DNA of 64,000 nt from Acanthornis magna (GCA_036785705.1 JAWUZG010000001.1:1798001-1862000); one strand, 5' to 3'. Counted from the stretch's first letter, positions 1 through 12,484 are shown. Notes: generated by a model from the sequence alone, not told the origin. A program made the numbers and translations.

Positions 1-2293
1 CCACTACGAGGCAGCCAAATGAGGTGAATGAGCAGTACTTCCATCTCCAAGCTCACTGCTTCCTCTTTGATCGTCTGATAAAATTGTAGGATATCGAGAG
101 GCTGCAGAGTTGTGTCACATATTAGTGTCCTGCTTCTGTGGGGTTTCCCTGTTCTAAATATACTTTGCACCAGGGAGATTAAAAAAGGAAGTGAACTAAA
201 ATATGTTTTATGGCACCTGCTTATCAGATGACCTCCCAACAACCTGCAGACATTAGCTAATGTAGCCCTCATCGCAGCTGGTCATAAATGTCATTAGTGC
301 CATTGTTGCCAGGGATTTTTTAACCATTCCCAGCTCCTGTATTTCAGGGCTGAGTTTGAGGCTGGTGAGGAAAAGGGGACCTATTAAATCTTCTTCTCTG
401 TTCATTGCAAACCCTCATTTAACTCTGCTCTTGCACTTTGTCAGCTTAACATTTGCACCCATTCTGTTTTCAGCCTGCCTTTTCCTCTATGGGAAGGTGT
501 GGGACGCTTTTCCATCCATTCCCATCCACTCTGTGTGGGACTAGAGTTGGGTCAAGCTGAGTGAGATCCATTCCAGCCAGCTCTGACTGCACCTACAAAG
601 GCGTCCGGTCCCAAAATTCATTGTTGAGTATGCACTGAGACCTGGGTTGGCATTTCTGGCCACGCTGAGTCATGTTGTGCATTTAAATATGCTGGCACGT
701 GTCCCTTGGTCCATCCTGGCAGGAGCAGACCTGACCAAGGGGAAACCAGGTGGTTGGAAAAGCCATAGTTGTGCTCTTATATTCCAGTGCTCGCAGGTAC
801 TCCGCGGTCTGCAACACGCAGAAAATTGCTGTTTATTTTATATGCCAAGAAATACCCATTTTTCTGCCATTAGCCCGTCTCCAACCATCTCTCCTCTCCC
901 TTTTGGGATTGGTGGAGCTGACCCCCCTGGCTCCAAGCTCTACATGCAAGGGAAGTGTCATGTCCATTTCGCCTGACCATTTTGGTAACCATCCACTGCA
1001 GCTGGAGAGGTGCAAAGGGACCTTTGGGGGGAATTAGTCCAGAGCACAACTTCTCTAGGATTTGCCCATTCAGTTGCATTCTGAAACAGCGCAGACATTA
1101 GCTAATTAATGTGGTGAGTTCATGAAACCAATTAATTGCATTTCTTTCTGTGAGTGGGCTGGGCCTATCAGTCATCTTCATGGAGTGCCGTTTAGGGCGT
1201 TAAAAATATTCTCTTCATCAAATTAAACTTTATTAAATAATAACTCCTTCCAAATTCTGGGCTAGGAATGAACAACGTCACTCTAACCACAAGAGCTGTT
1301 TATTGCGCATAAACTTCTTTTACTGCCCTGCCAGCTGTGATAAAACCAATTCAGATGCATATTCTCAGTGCAGTAAGCACTTTCTCCCCTTTCATAGTCT
1401 TGCATTAACCCAAAGACTACATCCTTTTGTGCAGAACTCCCACTGAAATCAATGGGAATTTTGTGTGTGCAAAGAATGCAAGGTTGGGAAGTTATATGTC
1501 TGCATGTTGGCCAGCAAAGGCATTGTGCTTGCCACAAGGGGCTTTTTGGCAGGCGACAGAGTGTTTTGCATTTTTCAAAGACAAGCAGAAATGAAGAAAC
1601 ACTCTAAGGCAAGGGAAAAGAAAAACTTTAAAGAAATTGTATTTTGGTTTTGATTCCCCTTAATTCTAAAGTGAGTCTGAAAATATGTCTTTTTATTTTA
1701 AAAGAATTTCAAGATTTGTCTTTTAATAAAGCCCTTTAAGTTTAAAAAAACCCTTCATTTTATGGAACTTCTCAGAACTCACAGGTTTATCTATTAGAAG
1801 ACATCTTTAGCAAGACATTTTTTCCTCAAGATTTGTTAGACAGCAAAGTTAAAAGGTGTTAAAACAATAATAATAAGAAAAAGGACAATTGTTTCTCAAA
1901 CAATTCAACAAAAATATTTTTGTTTTAAGTTTTAATGTCTAAATTTCTGAATTTCTGCTAAGTCTAGTTTTAAAAAATGGTTTGGGGAACTTTTTTTTTG
2001 CTAAAGGGACCACAGAACGTTTCTTTTTTAAGATATGTTGAGTATCATGTAGTGTAAATTAGGTCTGATTCTTGGCACTCAAAAAATCACCACATAATAG
2101 TGATTTCTCCACTGTAATTCCATCCTCGAAGATCTGCTTGATATAGATTTATGGCTGCCCAGGAGCAAATAAAAACAGCATTTCCAAAGCTTTAGTAAGA
2201 AAAAAGGACAAAAGTGTCAAAGTGTCACTGCAGATGTCTACACCCATGGCCTAGATCTTCAATCACCACTCAGCGACCAGAGCTGTTTTCTGG
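1..2293. other. unique non-coding DNA, no gene seen
   Basis: This is AT-rich, CpG-poor single-copy-looking sequence with stop codons in all frames and no open frame with family-like composition. It contains TAAT-rich stretches, most clearly around 1090-1250, and poly-A/T runs. A 16-base word, GCAGACATTAGCTAAT, occurs twice (246-261 and 1091-1106). A short imperfect palindrome lies at 1438-1457. I see no promoter, splice-bounded exon or RNA gene. Confidence 0.6.
1085..1250. promoter_or_regulatory. candidate enhancer-like TAAT-rich segment
   Basis: The segment carries several homeodomain-type cores (TAATTAAT near 1104, AATTAATT near 1130, AAATTAAA and TTAAATAATAA after 1220). They lie in unique sequence without repeat signatures. 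Dense TAAT cores in single-copy desert DNA are common in vertebrate developmental enhancers. That is family knowledge, not proof; without cross-species alignment this stays a low-confidence inference. Confidence 0.22.
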
Positions 2294-2478
2294 TCTTCCG
2301 CTGTGGGTACCCCATCCCTGGAAGTGTTCAAGACCAGGTTGTACAGGACCCTGAGCAACCTGGTCAAGTAGAAGGCATCCCTGCCTACGGCAGGGGGTTG
2401 GAATTAGATTATTTTTAAGATCCCTTCCAACCCAAACCATTCTGTGATTCCACGATTCTGTGATTTTACGATTCTATG
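2294..2478 (+). mobile_element. CR1 LINE, 3'-end fragment
   Basis: This is a 5'-truncated copy of the bird CR1 non-LTR retroposon in sense orientation. The sequence shows the typical CR1 3' UTR order: CCCATCCCTGGAAGTGTTCAAG, GAGCAACCTGGTC, CCCTGCC...GGCAGGGGGTTGGAATTAGAT, then CCCTTCCAACCCAAACCATTCTGTG. The tail is a run of diverged octamers of the ATTCTGTG type ending at 2478. Severe 5' truncation is usual for CR1. No coding part remains. The copy is moderately diverged, and its exact 5' edge is uncertain by tens of bases. Confidence 0.93.
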
Positions 2479-5400
2479 TCCTCTAGTGCTCATGAGGTCC
2501 AAGAACAGGTCTCAGTGGCCCTGGCAGGATGTCACCCCACATGGTGCTAAGGAAGGAGGGACACGAATCGTCCTCTCTAGTTGAGGAACCCCTTTGCCTA
2601 CTTCATGGGGAGCTGCTCCAACTACTTGGCAGCTGTCTAACACTGCACTCAACTCCATATGCACTTACTCATTGAAAAAAATATCCCAGGTTTAGACTCC
2701 TTGTAGCCCTTAAAGGAACTTAAGGAAAGAAATTTGTTGGAAAATTGTGCCTTCCCTTCCTCCTCCCTCTTTGTTTTCCACATCATGCTCCACATTTCTG
2801 CAGGAAGGCTTAAAGCTGCTCAATGACTCAGTTTTTTTTGCTGATTTGTGTTCTGCCAAAAGCGCTTGACCTCCACAAGGAGAGCTGAGCAGCCAAACTC
2901 TGGGTTTTGGATTTTTTTGCCATTCCAAGCACCTAAAATGCAGGCATTACAGCACCTAGCTTACACATTCCTAAGTCTTCTCATTAGGTCTAGCTTTCAG
3001 TTTTGTGGCTCTTTCAGAAACATCAGCCTTAGATGGAAAAATCTGCCTTACTACATCTAGGATGTTTATGACGAAACTTGATAACACGAAGATCCTGCTT
3101 CCCAGCTTCTTCAACTCATCATTCCTTCTATTAATTAAATTAGAGCAATTTATATCAAACATGCTAAGATTAAATTGGAGACTCTTGGAAGAACTCCAAC
3201 CAATTAGAATGATAGTTAAAAATAAATTCATATCTAAAAGAGAAAGAAACCTGAAAGACCACAGCAGGCCACAAAACATTGTAAGAACTTGAAAATAAAG
3301 CTGCAGGGAAAAAAATCAATTGCATTGTGGCCAATATTAATCTCCCATCAATAAATACCATATCTTTCACTGTTTATGGTAATTGCCCCAGTGATTCCCC
3401 TTAAAGTGGTTCTTGAGCACTTAGAGGGCCTGTTGATAGCATCTTATCAGGTCTCAAAGCAATGGTGTGAAAGCACAAATAGGAACAGAGGCCTAGGCTG
3501 AGAAAAAATGTGGTCTTTTAAATGTGCTGATTTGACAAAAGGTTGTTGTTTGTCACAGACATTAGTTTTTATCTGCTTAGTGGATAATTCTTCCAGAGGG
3601 GTCTCTGCAGCGTCTCTCTGACATTGCTGCTTAGCTTGACATGAGGCGGATTTTTCAGTAAAAGTAAGTATTGAAGTAAAATAGGTCCAAATTCCAGTTC
3701 CTTCTTCAAATGGACTTTTTTTGGAATTGTGGCTTGGATGCTCTGGGATGGCACGTGACTTTTCATGGGTTGCTGCCTGAGGGCTGCTGCTTTCTTCAGC
3801 CCAAAAAATGACAGGAAGGAGCTCATGCTACCGTGAAAATGTTGTCGTAAAAATGGTTGGTACACCAAAGGGAAGTGGGCTTGGTGGTTTTGTTTTTTTT
3901 CTTTTGGAAAGTGTTTTGAGTCAGAGCTAACATCCATGAAAGCCATGATTGCTGACCTTAATTGACTCTTGGGAAGTAGGCACAATGTCACATTTGTTGT
4001 GTGCAAAATGGCATTCACAATTTCCATTTGTTACCAGAGCCCATCAACTTTCATTGATTTTAAGAATTATCCAGCTGAATCTCTCTTCACGATGCTTTTG
4101 CAGTCAGAACCTGTAAATTTCACAGGCCAGATCCTGCAGAAAATGCCTAAGTGGCCATCACTGTGGGGGGCACTGTTTGGGTCTAGAAATTTTGCATATT
4201 TTCACAAGTGAGGAAACACTTTGCATGCACGTTTTGCCAATTCCTAGATGACCCTGGCTATTTTTTTACTGTACAGCTCACAGGATGCTCAAAATGCCCA
4301 TACATGATATGTGGCAGAAGGGATTTGCCAAATACAAAAAAGATTTCTGGGATTCTGTTCAAGTAATACCATAGAAAGTCAGGCAGCAAAAGAGAGCCAC
4401 ATAAGGATTTTCAGACAACATCCTTCAACTGAATACACTGAGCGTGATCTTGTGATTATTATATGTATATGTGTTACTCTTCCTGATGACCACTCACAGA
4501 GATTTATGTCCTTGTGTTCACTCACCAGTGAATGTTATATTTTGCTTATTATTTAGATTTCCTTAGGCTTAAATGGCATTTTCTAGATTTTACAGAAATG
4601 TTCCAGAATTTATCCCTTCCAAGGTGGTATGTGCTGTTTGAAATTAAACTAAAAGACATCTCTTTGATGTTACTTTTCATTCTAAACTTAGCCATCGCAT
4701 GCCAAAGCCCCACTTTTGATTGAACACAGCTTTCTTCGTTTTTGTAAGTTTTTTTTTTTAAAGTAAAGATCTCATTAAAAATTAAATTTTCATTCCCCTG
4801 TAATGTATCAGCAAGATTACAGAACTCTGATTTACTGTTAGGATCGGAAATTAACTTCAAAAGACAAGAAATGGAAAGTGGTGGCTTATTCTCCCATGGT
4901 ATATTACAGCGGTAGGAGAGAGAGTGATAGAGTGATATCAGAAATGTATTTTTCTCTCAAATGAAGAAAGCTATATTAATTCATTTCACACCTGCATATT
5001 TACTTGCATTTCAGGACACTTTTCTACCCTAGGTAAACATCTGGGATAAGTCACAAGCTGCTATTACTGTTGTAAAATATCCTGGCAGATAAGAAGTTTC
5101 ACTTTTCTGATGCATTCACTGTCAGACATTATTCCCTATTATATATTTTAAAGCTAAATTAGGCAGAGTATTGAGTGTTCTGGCTTGCATCCAGCTGCAC
5201 ATTTAAACCCAGTCTTGACAGCAAGCAAGAGTGGTCCCACTGAACCTGGTTTTATGCCATAAAGGAGCTATGCATTGAATTGCCCAACTGGGTCTGAGCC
5301 AAGGTGCAGAATATTTTGAGGATCCAGGCCATCCCACAGTCACCTCTATGGTTTCTGAGTATCTGCCTTAAGTCATTCAATTTTTTGAAATGGCATCTCT

Positions 5401-6035
5401 GTTGTGGTATGTTATCCCTCCTTCCTTCATAAAAACCTTTATTGAAGTTTTAACTCTGTCCTTAAGGCCTGATCCAGACCAGGATAGGAGGCACTGCATT
5501 CCCAGCTGTTCTTGGAGCTAGCTGAAGTCATCCACGTGGGTTGAGATATCCTGCCCTGTGCTTACCCTGCTTGTTTTTAGCTCTGTGGACTTTTTTGAAG
5601 GGGTGGCCTGGAGAAGAAAGCTCGCAATCCTGAGAGATTCACCACCAGAGAAAGTTTTGTCATTTGCAGAAGGTGCTAACACAGGAGTGTTTAATGCTTA
5701 TTCCAAACGGGAAAACTTATGGCAATACCTAACTCTTGAACACCTGTGCCCAGAATGGATCCCCAACTCAGGATTAAGACCTCATGTCAGTATGTGATGT
5801 GCATTCAATACCTTACAAAAATACTTCCAAAGCCCCACACTGGGCAGTAACTGGTCCAGAAAGAAAACACAAAGTGGAAGTGTCTGAACCAAGGCTGCAG
5901 GGAAACATGGCTGGGACAGGTAGGTCCCAGGCTTCACCTGAGCAGGTCTTCAAAGGACAAAGTAAAGCCAGCTTTGCTTTGCTCCCGTCAAAAAACACAG
6001 TCACCAAAGGAAAAGGAGGAGCCTCTCACCATTTA
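2479..6035. other. unique non-coding DNA, no gene seen
   Basis: No coding, RNA or clear repeat signal was found. The block is AT-rich with poly-T/poly-A runs and scattered short open frames lacking any recognisable protein family. A possible short sauropsid-repeat relic (CCAGATCCTGCAG) lies near 4125. Another GGCCTGATCC motif is at about 5466. Neither is strong enough to annotate separately. Confidence 0.55.
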
Positions 6036-6122
6036 TGTTGTAGTTCAGTGGTTAAAACCACTTGCCCAAGAAAAGCAAGACAAGTTTTGGGTTTGCCTCT
6101 GCCTGGGAGGTTCAAACCTACG
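6036..6122 (+). repeat. tRNA-like SINE relic
   Basis: The stretch has an RNA polymerase III A-box match (TAGTTCAGTGG, 6041-6051, fitting TRGYNNARNNG) and a B-box-like element (GGTTCAAACCT, 6109-6119). The boxes are 68 bases apart, wider than in a normal tRNA, and no acceptor stem or cloverleaf closes around them. It is therefore more likely an old tRNA-derived SINE or tRNA-like repeat end than a functional tRNA gene. A related 17-base A-box region recurs near 26402. Confidence 0.45.
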
Positions 6123-7385
6123 TTTCCCAATTGCCATGGGAGTACCCCGACCACAAGACTGCAGGTGACGCTGGGTGGAGAAAGCATTTCTGCATTCCTT
6201 GGTCAAGCTGTGGGACTGTGCAGGAAAGATGAAGAGATTCCCATGACACTTTGTGAGGAGAAAGAGATGCTGGGCTTCTGGGACATTTCCCCTTTTTTGT
6301 CTGCCTGATGTCTCTTTATCTAGACACAGTATGAGATTTGAATTTGGGAAAGGGGAATGACAATTTCAGGAGTGAGTCAGAGACGGATTTCATGAATAAG
6401 AGAGATTATACCCAGTACATCCTTCAAATCACAGCCTATAACTCTGCAGTGCAAAACACTCATGCAGCAAAAAAAAAAAAGAGTGGAAACCAGAATTTAA
6501 GACAATCCTTTTTTTAAACCCTAGGACATGGACACATGTTGTGCTTGAAAGTCACCTTGGGGTACCATGACTCCTTCATTGCTTTCTCTCTACTCATCGA
6601 CATAGTTTGAAGGAGGAAATAAATACTTTCTCCTTCCCATGCCCCGGATCTCACCCTCACCCAATAACTCAGACTTTAGGATGGTTTCGTGGGAAATGGG
6701 AACTCTGAACCCCTGGGGCTGAGGAGGGCCCAGGTCCCACTGTCCCAGTTCCCGGGTGAATGCTTTAATCCTGAGGTTATTACAGGAGCAGAGGGCACTG
6801 TCACTGCTGCCTCCTCCCCTGCCAGCTGCATTGAAAAGAAGAAAGCAACTATGACTGCATTCTTGAAGGGTGTGATCTTGTGAGTGAGAGGTAGGTGTGT
6901 TCCCAGAATTTCTCCAGGATTGGGTCCCTCAGGGGACTCTGGTGCCACCTTGCCTTGCCATGTTGGATCACACTGGGGCTGCCCAAGCCAAGCCAGGAGG
7001 CACATGGTGAGAGGAGGCACCTCCAGGGTGAGATGGTGGAAGGAGGGGTTTGGGGATTGTGATTTTTTTGGGTGTTGAAATTCCTCGAGTCTTTTCTGTT
7101 GGATGTCATCAGCAAGCACTAAGGTCGTTTAGGAAAGGCAGACTCCATGGAGCCCTTTAATGGACAACACCAGCAAGGTTTTAGTCACACCTAATACCAG
7201 AATCCCCCTTCCAGGACACGGTCTTCTCTTCACAAATGATAGAGAGAAGCTACAGAGGTGCCTTAATGCAGGGTCCTGATCACTTAAAATGACATGTGGG
7301 CTTCAGCATAATAGCTTTACTCTGAAAAGGGTAGATTTAGATTAAATGTAAAAGGGAAATTCTTTGTGAATGGTGAGACACTGGC
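6123..7385. other. unique non-coding DNA, no gene seen
   Basis: No gene or clear repeat. The block from 6650 to 7080 is somewhat richer in G+C than its neighbours and yields overlapping short open frames on both strands, as expected where stop codons are rarer. Nothing in their translations suggests a domain. Confidence 0.55.
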
Positions 7386-7551
7386 AGAGCTTGCCAAGAG
7401 AAGCTGTGGACACCCGACCCCTGGAAGTATTCCAGACCATGTTGGATGGGGCTTGAGCAACCTGACTCAGTGGAAAGTGTCCCTGCCTATGGCAGGGATG
7501 TTGAAACGGAATGATTTTTGAGGTCCCTTCCAGCCCAAACTATTCTGTATG
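7386..7551 (+). mobile_element. CR1 LINE, 3'-end fragment
   Basis: This is a sense-strand CR1 3' UTR fragment, parallel to the copy at 2294-2478. It shows AGAAGCTGTGG, CCCCTGGAAGTATTCCAGACC, GCTTGAGCAACCTG, CCCTGCCTATGGCAGGGATG and GGTCCCTTCCAGCCCAAAC, then only one ATTCTGTATG tail unit. The tail is shorter than in the first copy, through decay or original length. No coding sequence remains. Confidence 0.9.
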
Positions 7552-7570
7552 CTTGGACTGAAATATATGG

Positions 7571-7600
7571 GCTTAAGCATTGGACTTAAGCTTGTGCTAA
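7571..7600. repeat. short inverted repeat, possible MITE relic
   Basis: Two CTTAAGC-type palindromic words (GGCTTAAGCATTGG and ACTTAAGCTTGTG) lie within 30 bases. This resembles, from recollection, a palindromic non-autonomous repeat common in sauropsid genomes. Only a short piece is present, so the assignment is weak. Confidence 0.3.
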
Positions 7601-8209
7601 GTGATGTGCATCAGGCAGGTTAAATGCAGGTTACTGGGAGTTGCGTCTCAGTGCACTGGTCATTTCTTTTAATTGTTTTCCTCTGTTACTCCCTATGAAA
7701 CAAAAGCAGTTCAGTAAAAATGGTTCCCTGTGTTTGCTAAAGCAACACGGGACATTAATCTGGAAAATAGGGCCATGTCTCCACTGAGATCATACGGGAT
7801 CCTTTTTGTCTCACCTAACGCGATTTCCCAGTTTACAAGATGGAAATAGCTTTCCTGTGACTGAAGGCGTCTTTCACACACTGTTTCTTTAAATTATCAT
7901 TTGCAATCCCTCAAAGAGAAAGAGGCAAAGGAAACTGGGTGGGAATTAGTTGCTCCTCCACGTACATTGCACTAGTTACTGTGTGGGAGGATCATTATTT
8001 CTAATGATGATGGATGGCTCCTATATGAAAGGGTTTTTGCCTCTGTTGTTCCCCAAGTTGGAGCAAGAAAGGGTTACTATTTTAATGAGAGAAGTTGAAA
8101 TGCAATTTATTGAGAGGGATGAAAAAGAAAAAAACCATAAAAGCTGAATCAAAACAAATGGAATGCTTTACCTGATCACTTTTATGGCGTTGCTGCTTTT
8201 CTAAGGTGT

Positions 8210-8230
8210 ACACACACACACAAACACACA
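8210..8230. repeat. CA dinucleotide microsatellite
   Basis: About ten AC units with one AAAC interruption near 8222. It is short and probably not highly polymorphic. Confidence 0.85.
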
Positions 8231-9594
8231 GAGCCACCGAGCTCTGAGTTCAGCTGTTTTGTGCCACCTCTTTTTCCCCCTCGTATCTTCAGAAGACAGT
8301 TTTCTCCAAATAAATATTTCCAATGCCTATTTTTACTCAAAACACAAAGAGGGGAAAATGTGACTACAAAAAGCTTATACGCTGCAATTTGCTCTTTTTT
8401 AACAGTCCCCGACAGAGATCGTCTCTATTGCGTAATGACAGAAACTCGGCACCTTATCACACCTATGTGCCACTATTACTCGGAACCCTGAAGGTGCTGC
8501 CCAAAACAATGGCAAAAAAATCTGCTAAACGGGGACCATCATACAAACACAGCATAAAAGCATCGGTTTATTCCAATCCCTACTCAGCTGATTAAAATGA
8601 GGAGTTGTCGTGAAGATAGGTAGATAAATAGATTGATCATATCTTCTTTTTTAATAATTGCAGCCTTCAAACTTAACGTATTTTGACAGTGGAGTATATT
8701 AAAAGCCATTAAAACAGCTGTTTTGCTGTAGGGAATATTACTTGTGGGTTGAATGCAGAGATATGTGTAGGTATTTATTCAGTAATCAATCATAGAGAGA
8801 AAAGACCTCGAATTTCAGTTGGAAGTTTTATTTTTATCCTTTTCCTTACTACTGGTCTTTAAACCTGCTCTGAGGAAAGCTATACATGCCCGGCTGGTGC
8901 TCATCAAAAGCAAGCAATCACAGCTAAATCAGCATGCAAAATGCCACTCAACCTTGGGCCTTTATTAAAATTTGCTGGGACTCAATTTGAGATAGCGATC
9001 GTTCTTATTAAAAAGCAAAATGTAAGATAGTTTTTTTATATAAATCTCTGGATGGAATGGAATTGTTAATCAGCATAGGCTGATGTGATTTCTCTGTTGC
9101 AAATCCTGCCGAGGGCTCAGAAGTGGCACATTACCATAATTCCTAGGCTAGAGCTGGCAGCTTGAAAAAGACCTGCAAGAATCTTTAAAATGCTTAAGCA
9201 AAGCTGTAAGTCACAGCAAACAACACACACTGGGGATGGTTACCACAGGTTCGTTGTGTTATATAACAAAGTTTCTTCCTTCGGTCTGTTTGCTCTTACC
9301 ACAATTTGCTGTTTTGTTAGGTAATTGTTTATAATTTCTTGAGGAAAAGGACAACAACAACAAAATCCTAAATCTATGCAAAGCTGTGTTATTTCCTCTA
9401 AAACCCAACCTATTTTTATACAAACCCCTCTGCTGTGTTGTGAATTTGATATGTGGCATCACTCGACTAAGTACATATACATATTTATTTTTACCTTTAA
9501 ACTTGCACCAATTATTTCAGGATCAGTTTATCTCTTTTTTATTCCCATGATCCTTTCCTGCTCTTATGTTGGTGCATTTCAGCCCTGAAGTATC

Positions 9595-9870
9595 TATAGG
9601 TCAGCAGTAAACATATCCCCATGACTATTTTGTATATTAATTTTAAAATGTCATTGAGCTATTTGTTGTCCCAGGCACTAATAAAATTGAACTATTATTA
9701 CAGTTAATAAGGAACAATAAGTAATGCAAATGACAATTATTTTATATGATTGAAAACATGATGCCAATCACTGCAGATAGAAAGCTCCACAGCTGAACTC
9801 TGCATGACCAGTGTGATTATGCTTTATCTGTAATATTATTACAGCATTGGAACTCTGCTGTTGTGGCTAC
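9595..9870. promoter_or_regulatory. candidate enhancer with SOX/POU/TAAT words
   Basis: This unique AT-rich stretch contains an exact POU octamer ATGCAAAT (9724-9731), 5 bases after a SOX-type AACAAT (9713-9718) and followed by ACAATTAT. CAATCACTGCAG and several TAATA words follow. Neighbouring SOX and POU sites are typical of neural and stem-cell enhancers. Such words also arise by chance in AT-rich DNA. The SOX site is in the opposite orientation from the classical SOX2-OCT4 composite. Confidence 0.25.
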
Positions 9871-10220
9871 ATTAGACACTGCACAAATGTACAACAAAGA
9901 ACTGTTTTTCTACATATGTTTTCTCCCATGTGTAAATATAAAAAGCTAGGGATAATAACCAGTAAAGCATAGTCCATACAAATGTCATAGTAGCTCACTG
10001 GCAATACATTCTGGGGGCTACGGCCTTAATGAGAAATATTTGCATTGACTTGGATGCTTCTGGCTCAGGATCCAAGACCGACGGTTGGCTGCTTTCTTCT
10101 GGTCTTTAATCAGGAATGCACAAGAGAGAAAGAAAACAAAGAGTCTTAATGAGGTTCTTCTATCTTGATACTGCTGGTCCAAATCTCATCCAGGCCAGTA
10201 ATGGACAAAAGTAATTTATT

Positions 10221-10258
10221 TTTGTTTGTTTGGTTGGTTTGTTTGTTTTTGGTTTGGG
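10221..10258. repeat. GTTT-rich simple repeat
   Basis: Imperfect TTTG/GGTT tetramer run. Low-complexity sequence with no coding meaning. Confidence 0.75.
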
Positions 10259-11696
10259 GTCTGGGAAATAAAGATGTTACTCATGGTCCCATTCTCATAG
10301 GAGATGTGTCCACCAAAGAAAAGTGATTCCTCCCAGGATGTTGTTGAGGTGTTCTGCTTTAAGACACTGAAAACTCATCGCTCAAAGGGTGAGCTACCTG
10401 TTGACCTACAGGACAGCCCTTGCAAACTGATGCATATGGAAAGAGAAAACTTGTTCTGATGCTGATTCTTCCGTACCTGCCTTGAAGATTGTGAGAACAA
10501 ATCGGTCATAGATTGTTGCCTGATAGTCATGAGTAAATTTTAATTCCAGTGTGCAGGCACTCCCTTTGGAAGGGAAAGACAGGCTCAATTGCACATGGAG
10601 AGACAGAATTGCAACCTTGCAAAAATCAGAGACTTTGTTTCGAGAGCCAAACAAAATTGAATGTGTTCCCCCCACACACATACATACACTATCATCAAAT
10701 ATTATCAATTTAATTGCTCAGCTCCTGCAGCTGTGAGCACAATATATCAGCTTGACTGGAATGGAATTTGTAATTCTGTAACACACGTTCGAAAGTAAAA
10801 TGTTGAGCTAAATTTTCAGTTAATGAGAATCAGCATAGTTCCACTAACCTCAGATAAGCTACTGAGCAAGCAGGAATCGTTCGAGTTCCTCTGACTTAGT
10901 TGGAATGCCTTCACTCGATTCAGCAGAGGAATATAACTTTACTCCAAGAATTTGTGCACCTTTTTGGGGATCTGATATATCCAGCGCTTGGAACGAGCCT
11001 GCTTGATGTGATACACCCCAGCAGATCTTCTCCAAACACCAGCGGCTCTGCCGTGGAGCTGCGCTGGCGAACCCGCGGTCACGGGATGCTGTCGATGTTT
11101 AAAATCTACACGGCTTAGGGGGGCCACTGGAGAAGTTAATGGAAGAGAAAGCTAGTTAAAGTTGTTAAATATAAGGACGTGATCTCTGGCTCAGAAACTC
11201 TCGATCTGCAAATTTCTGGCAGATTTGGGAGGTACCATGATGTGCCTGCACTTTTCTTATGTTCTGCGCGTGTTTGCTTTTGGCCTTTATTAAAACAGAG
11301 TCCTAAGTCGAGAGGACTTTTGTCCTGGATGATTATTGTTGATTTTAAATTCCCAAAAAATGGATTGTGAACTAGAACTTTTTTCTTTCTTGTCAGGGAT
11401 TGTGCCTCCTTTTCCCTCACTCTAACACACACTTTCCCCTTTATTTTGAGCATATAAATTAAAAAAAGATAGTTAAGACAATAAATAGAAGAACATAAAC
11501 ATCACATACCCATTTTTAGCTATTCCAGGAACAAGATGAAAATGGGAATATTTACCCTGGGTAAATTTCCCATTCCATACCATCCTACCAGCTCAGAGTT
11601 TAGAAATGCAGTTTTATAAATTAGGTATAACATTTGTCTTCTGTACTTTAGTCAAATTATTATCAGTAGAGATGAAGTCTAAATTGTCTATAACTG

Positions 11697-11765
11697 ATAT
11701 AGATATGCACACATAGATAAGTATACATATATAGGTATACATATATACTTACATGTATATATATT
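11697..11765. repeat. AT-rich (TATACA) low-complexity tract
   Basis: Alternating ATATAC, ATAGAT and TATATG words give a degenerate purine-pyrimidine alternating tract. It is probably a decayed TA/TATC microsatellite. Confidence 0.6.
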
Positions 11766-12383
11766 ACTAGAAAAATGAATTCTTTTATCTCAGAGGTAGT
11801 AATTTGTGCCTGCACAAAGGAGATGAAAATAATAACACCTTTCCCTTGTTTTGCTGGGCTATTATTGATTTACTTAGGTGCAAAGCCATGGAGAATTGGG
11901 CCCTCTGCATTTAATTCTGTGTGTTTCCCAAGTACTGCCATGTGACCTATTTGAATGAAAGTTTAGCATTCTTGAAGGGTTATGTAAATGTATATGTTAG
12001 TGAATAAACAGATGGTTTTTAATGAAAAACATCTTTTCATGAGCTGTGTCACACTGATTTGATTCTTTATTTATAGTATCAGACCTTTGATGTAATGGAA
12101 AAATATGTAGAGCTGAGTTTACAAAGCCCAAATTCGAGTGGACATCCTTTAGAAAGGTAGGAAAATTTACACTGCATCAACTAGTGGTAGGTGAACTAGT
12201 GCAGCCGATTTTTTATTGTTAGTCCTGGAGAACAAAAAGATGCGGATTCTGATTCAAGGATCTTTGGCTGCCCAGCAGATCTGTTTTCCAGGCATCAGAA
12301 ATGCCCTGGCAGATCGAGGAAAACAGCCTCATTTTTCAATTTGAAACAGCAATCAGATTGGAAGAGACAGAAATTATCTCTCA

Positions 12384-12480
12384 GGAAAACAAAACAAAAC
12401 AAAAAAATCCCCACAAAAAGAAACAAACAAAACCAACCAAACAAAAAAAAGCCAAAGGAAAAACCTAAAAAAACCCCCAA
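12384..12480. repeat. A-rich low-complexity tract
   Basis: A strand-biased tract of AAAAC and AAACAAAC words, interrupted by CCCC and CCAACC, and almost free of T for about 90 bases. Open frames across it (Phe/Leu-rich on the minus strand) are artefacts. It could be a decayed retroposon tail, but no retroposon body is recognisable beside it. Confidence 0.75.
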
Positions 12481-12484
12481 CCTA

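Larger units (their letters stand above)
7552..12383. other. unique non-coding DNA with possible regulatory islands
   Basis: No protein or RNA gene is supported. The block contains a short CA run (8210-8230), a GTTT-rich run (10221-10258), an ATATAC-rich stretch (about 11697-11765), an isolated CpG-dense patch (about 11035-11115), and AT-rich segments with clustered SOX, POU and TAAT words around 8940-9010 and 9600-9870. The last two are candidate regulatory sequence only. Confidence 0.5.

Noticed and set aside
2450..2478. Independent ATTCTGTG microsatellite or CRISPR-like short repeats
   Set aside because: These octamers are the normal 3' tail of the adjoining CR1 element.
6036..6122. Functional tRNA gene
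   Set aside because: A and B boxes are too far apart and no acceptor or anticodon stem can be drawn; better read as a SINE relic.
5784..6308. 174-codon plus-strand open frame
   Set aside because: No domain, signal peptide or family resemblance. It runs through a tRNA-like repeat relic and has no splice or promoter context. Frames of this size occur by chance in 64 kb.
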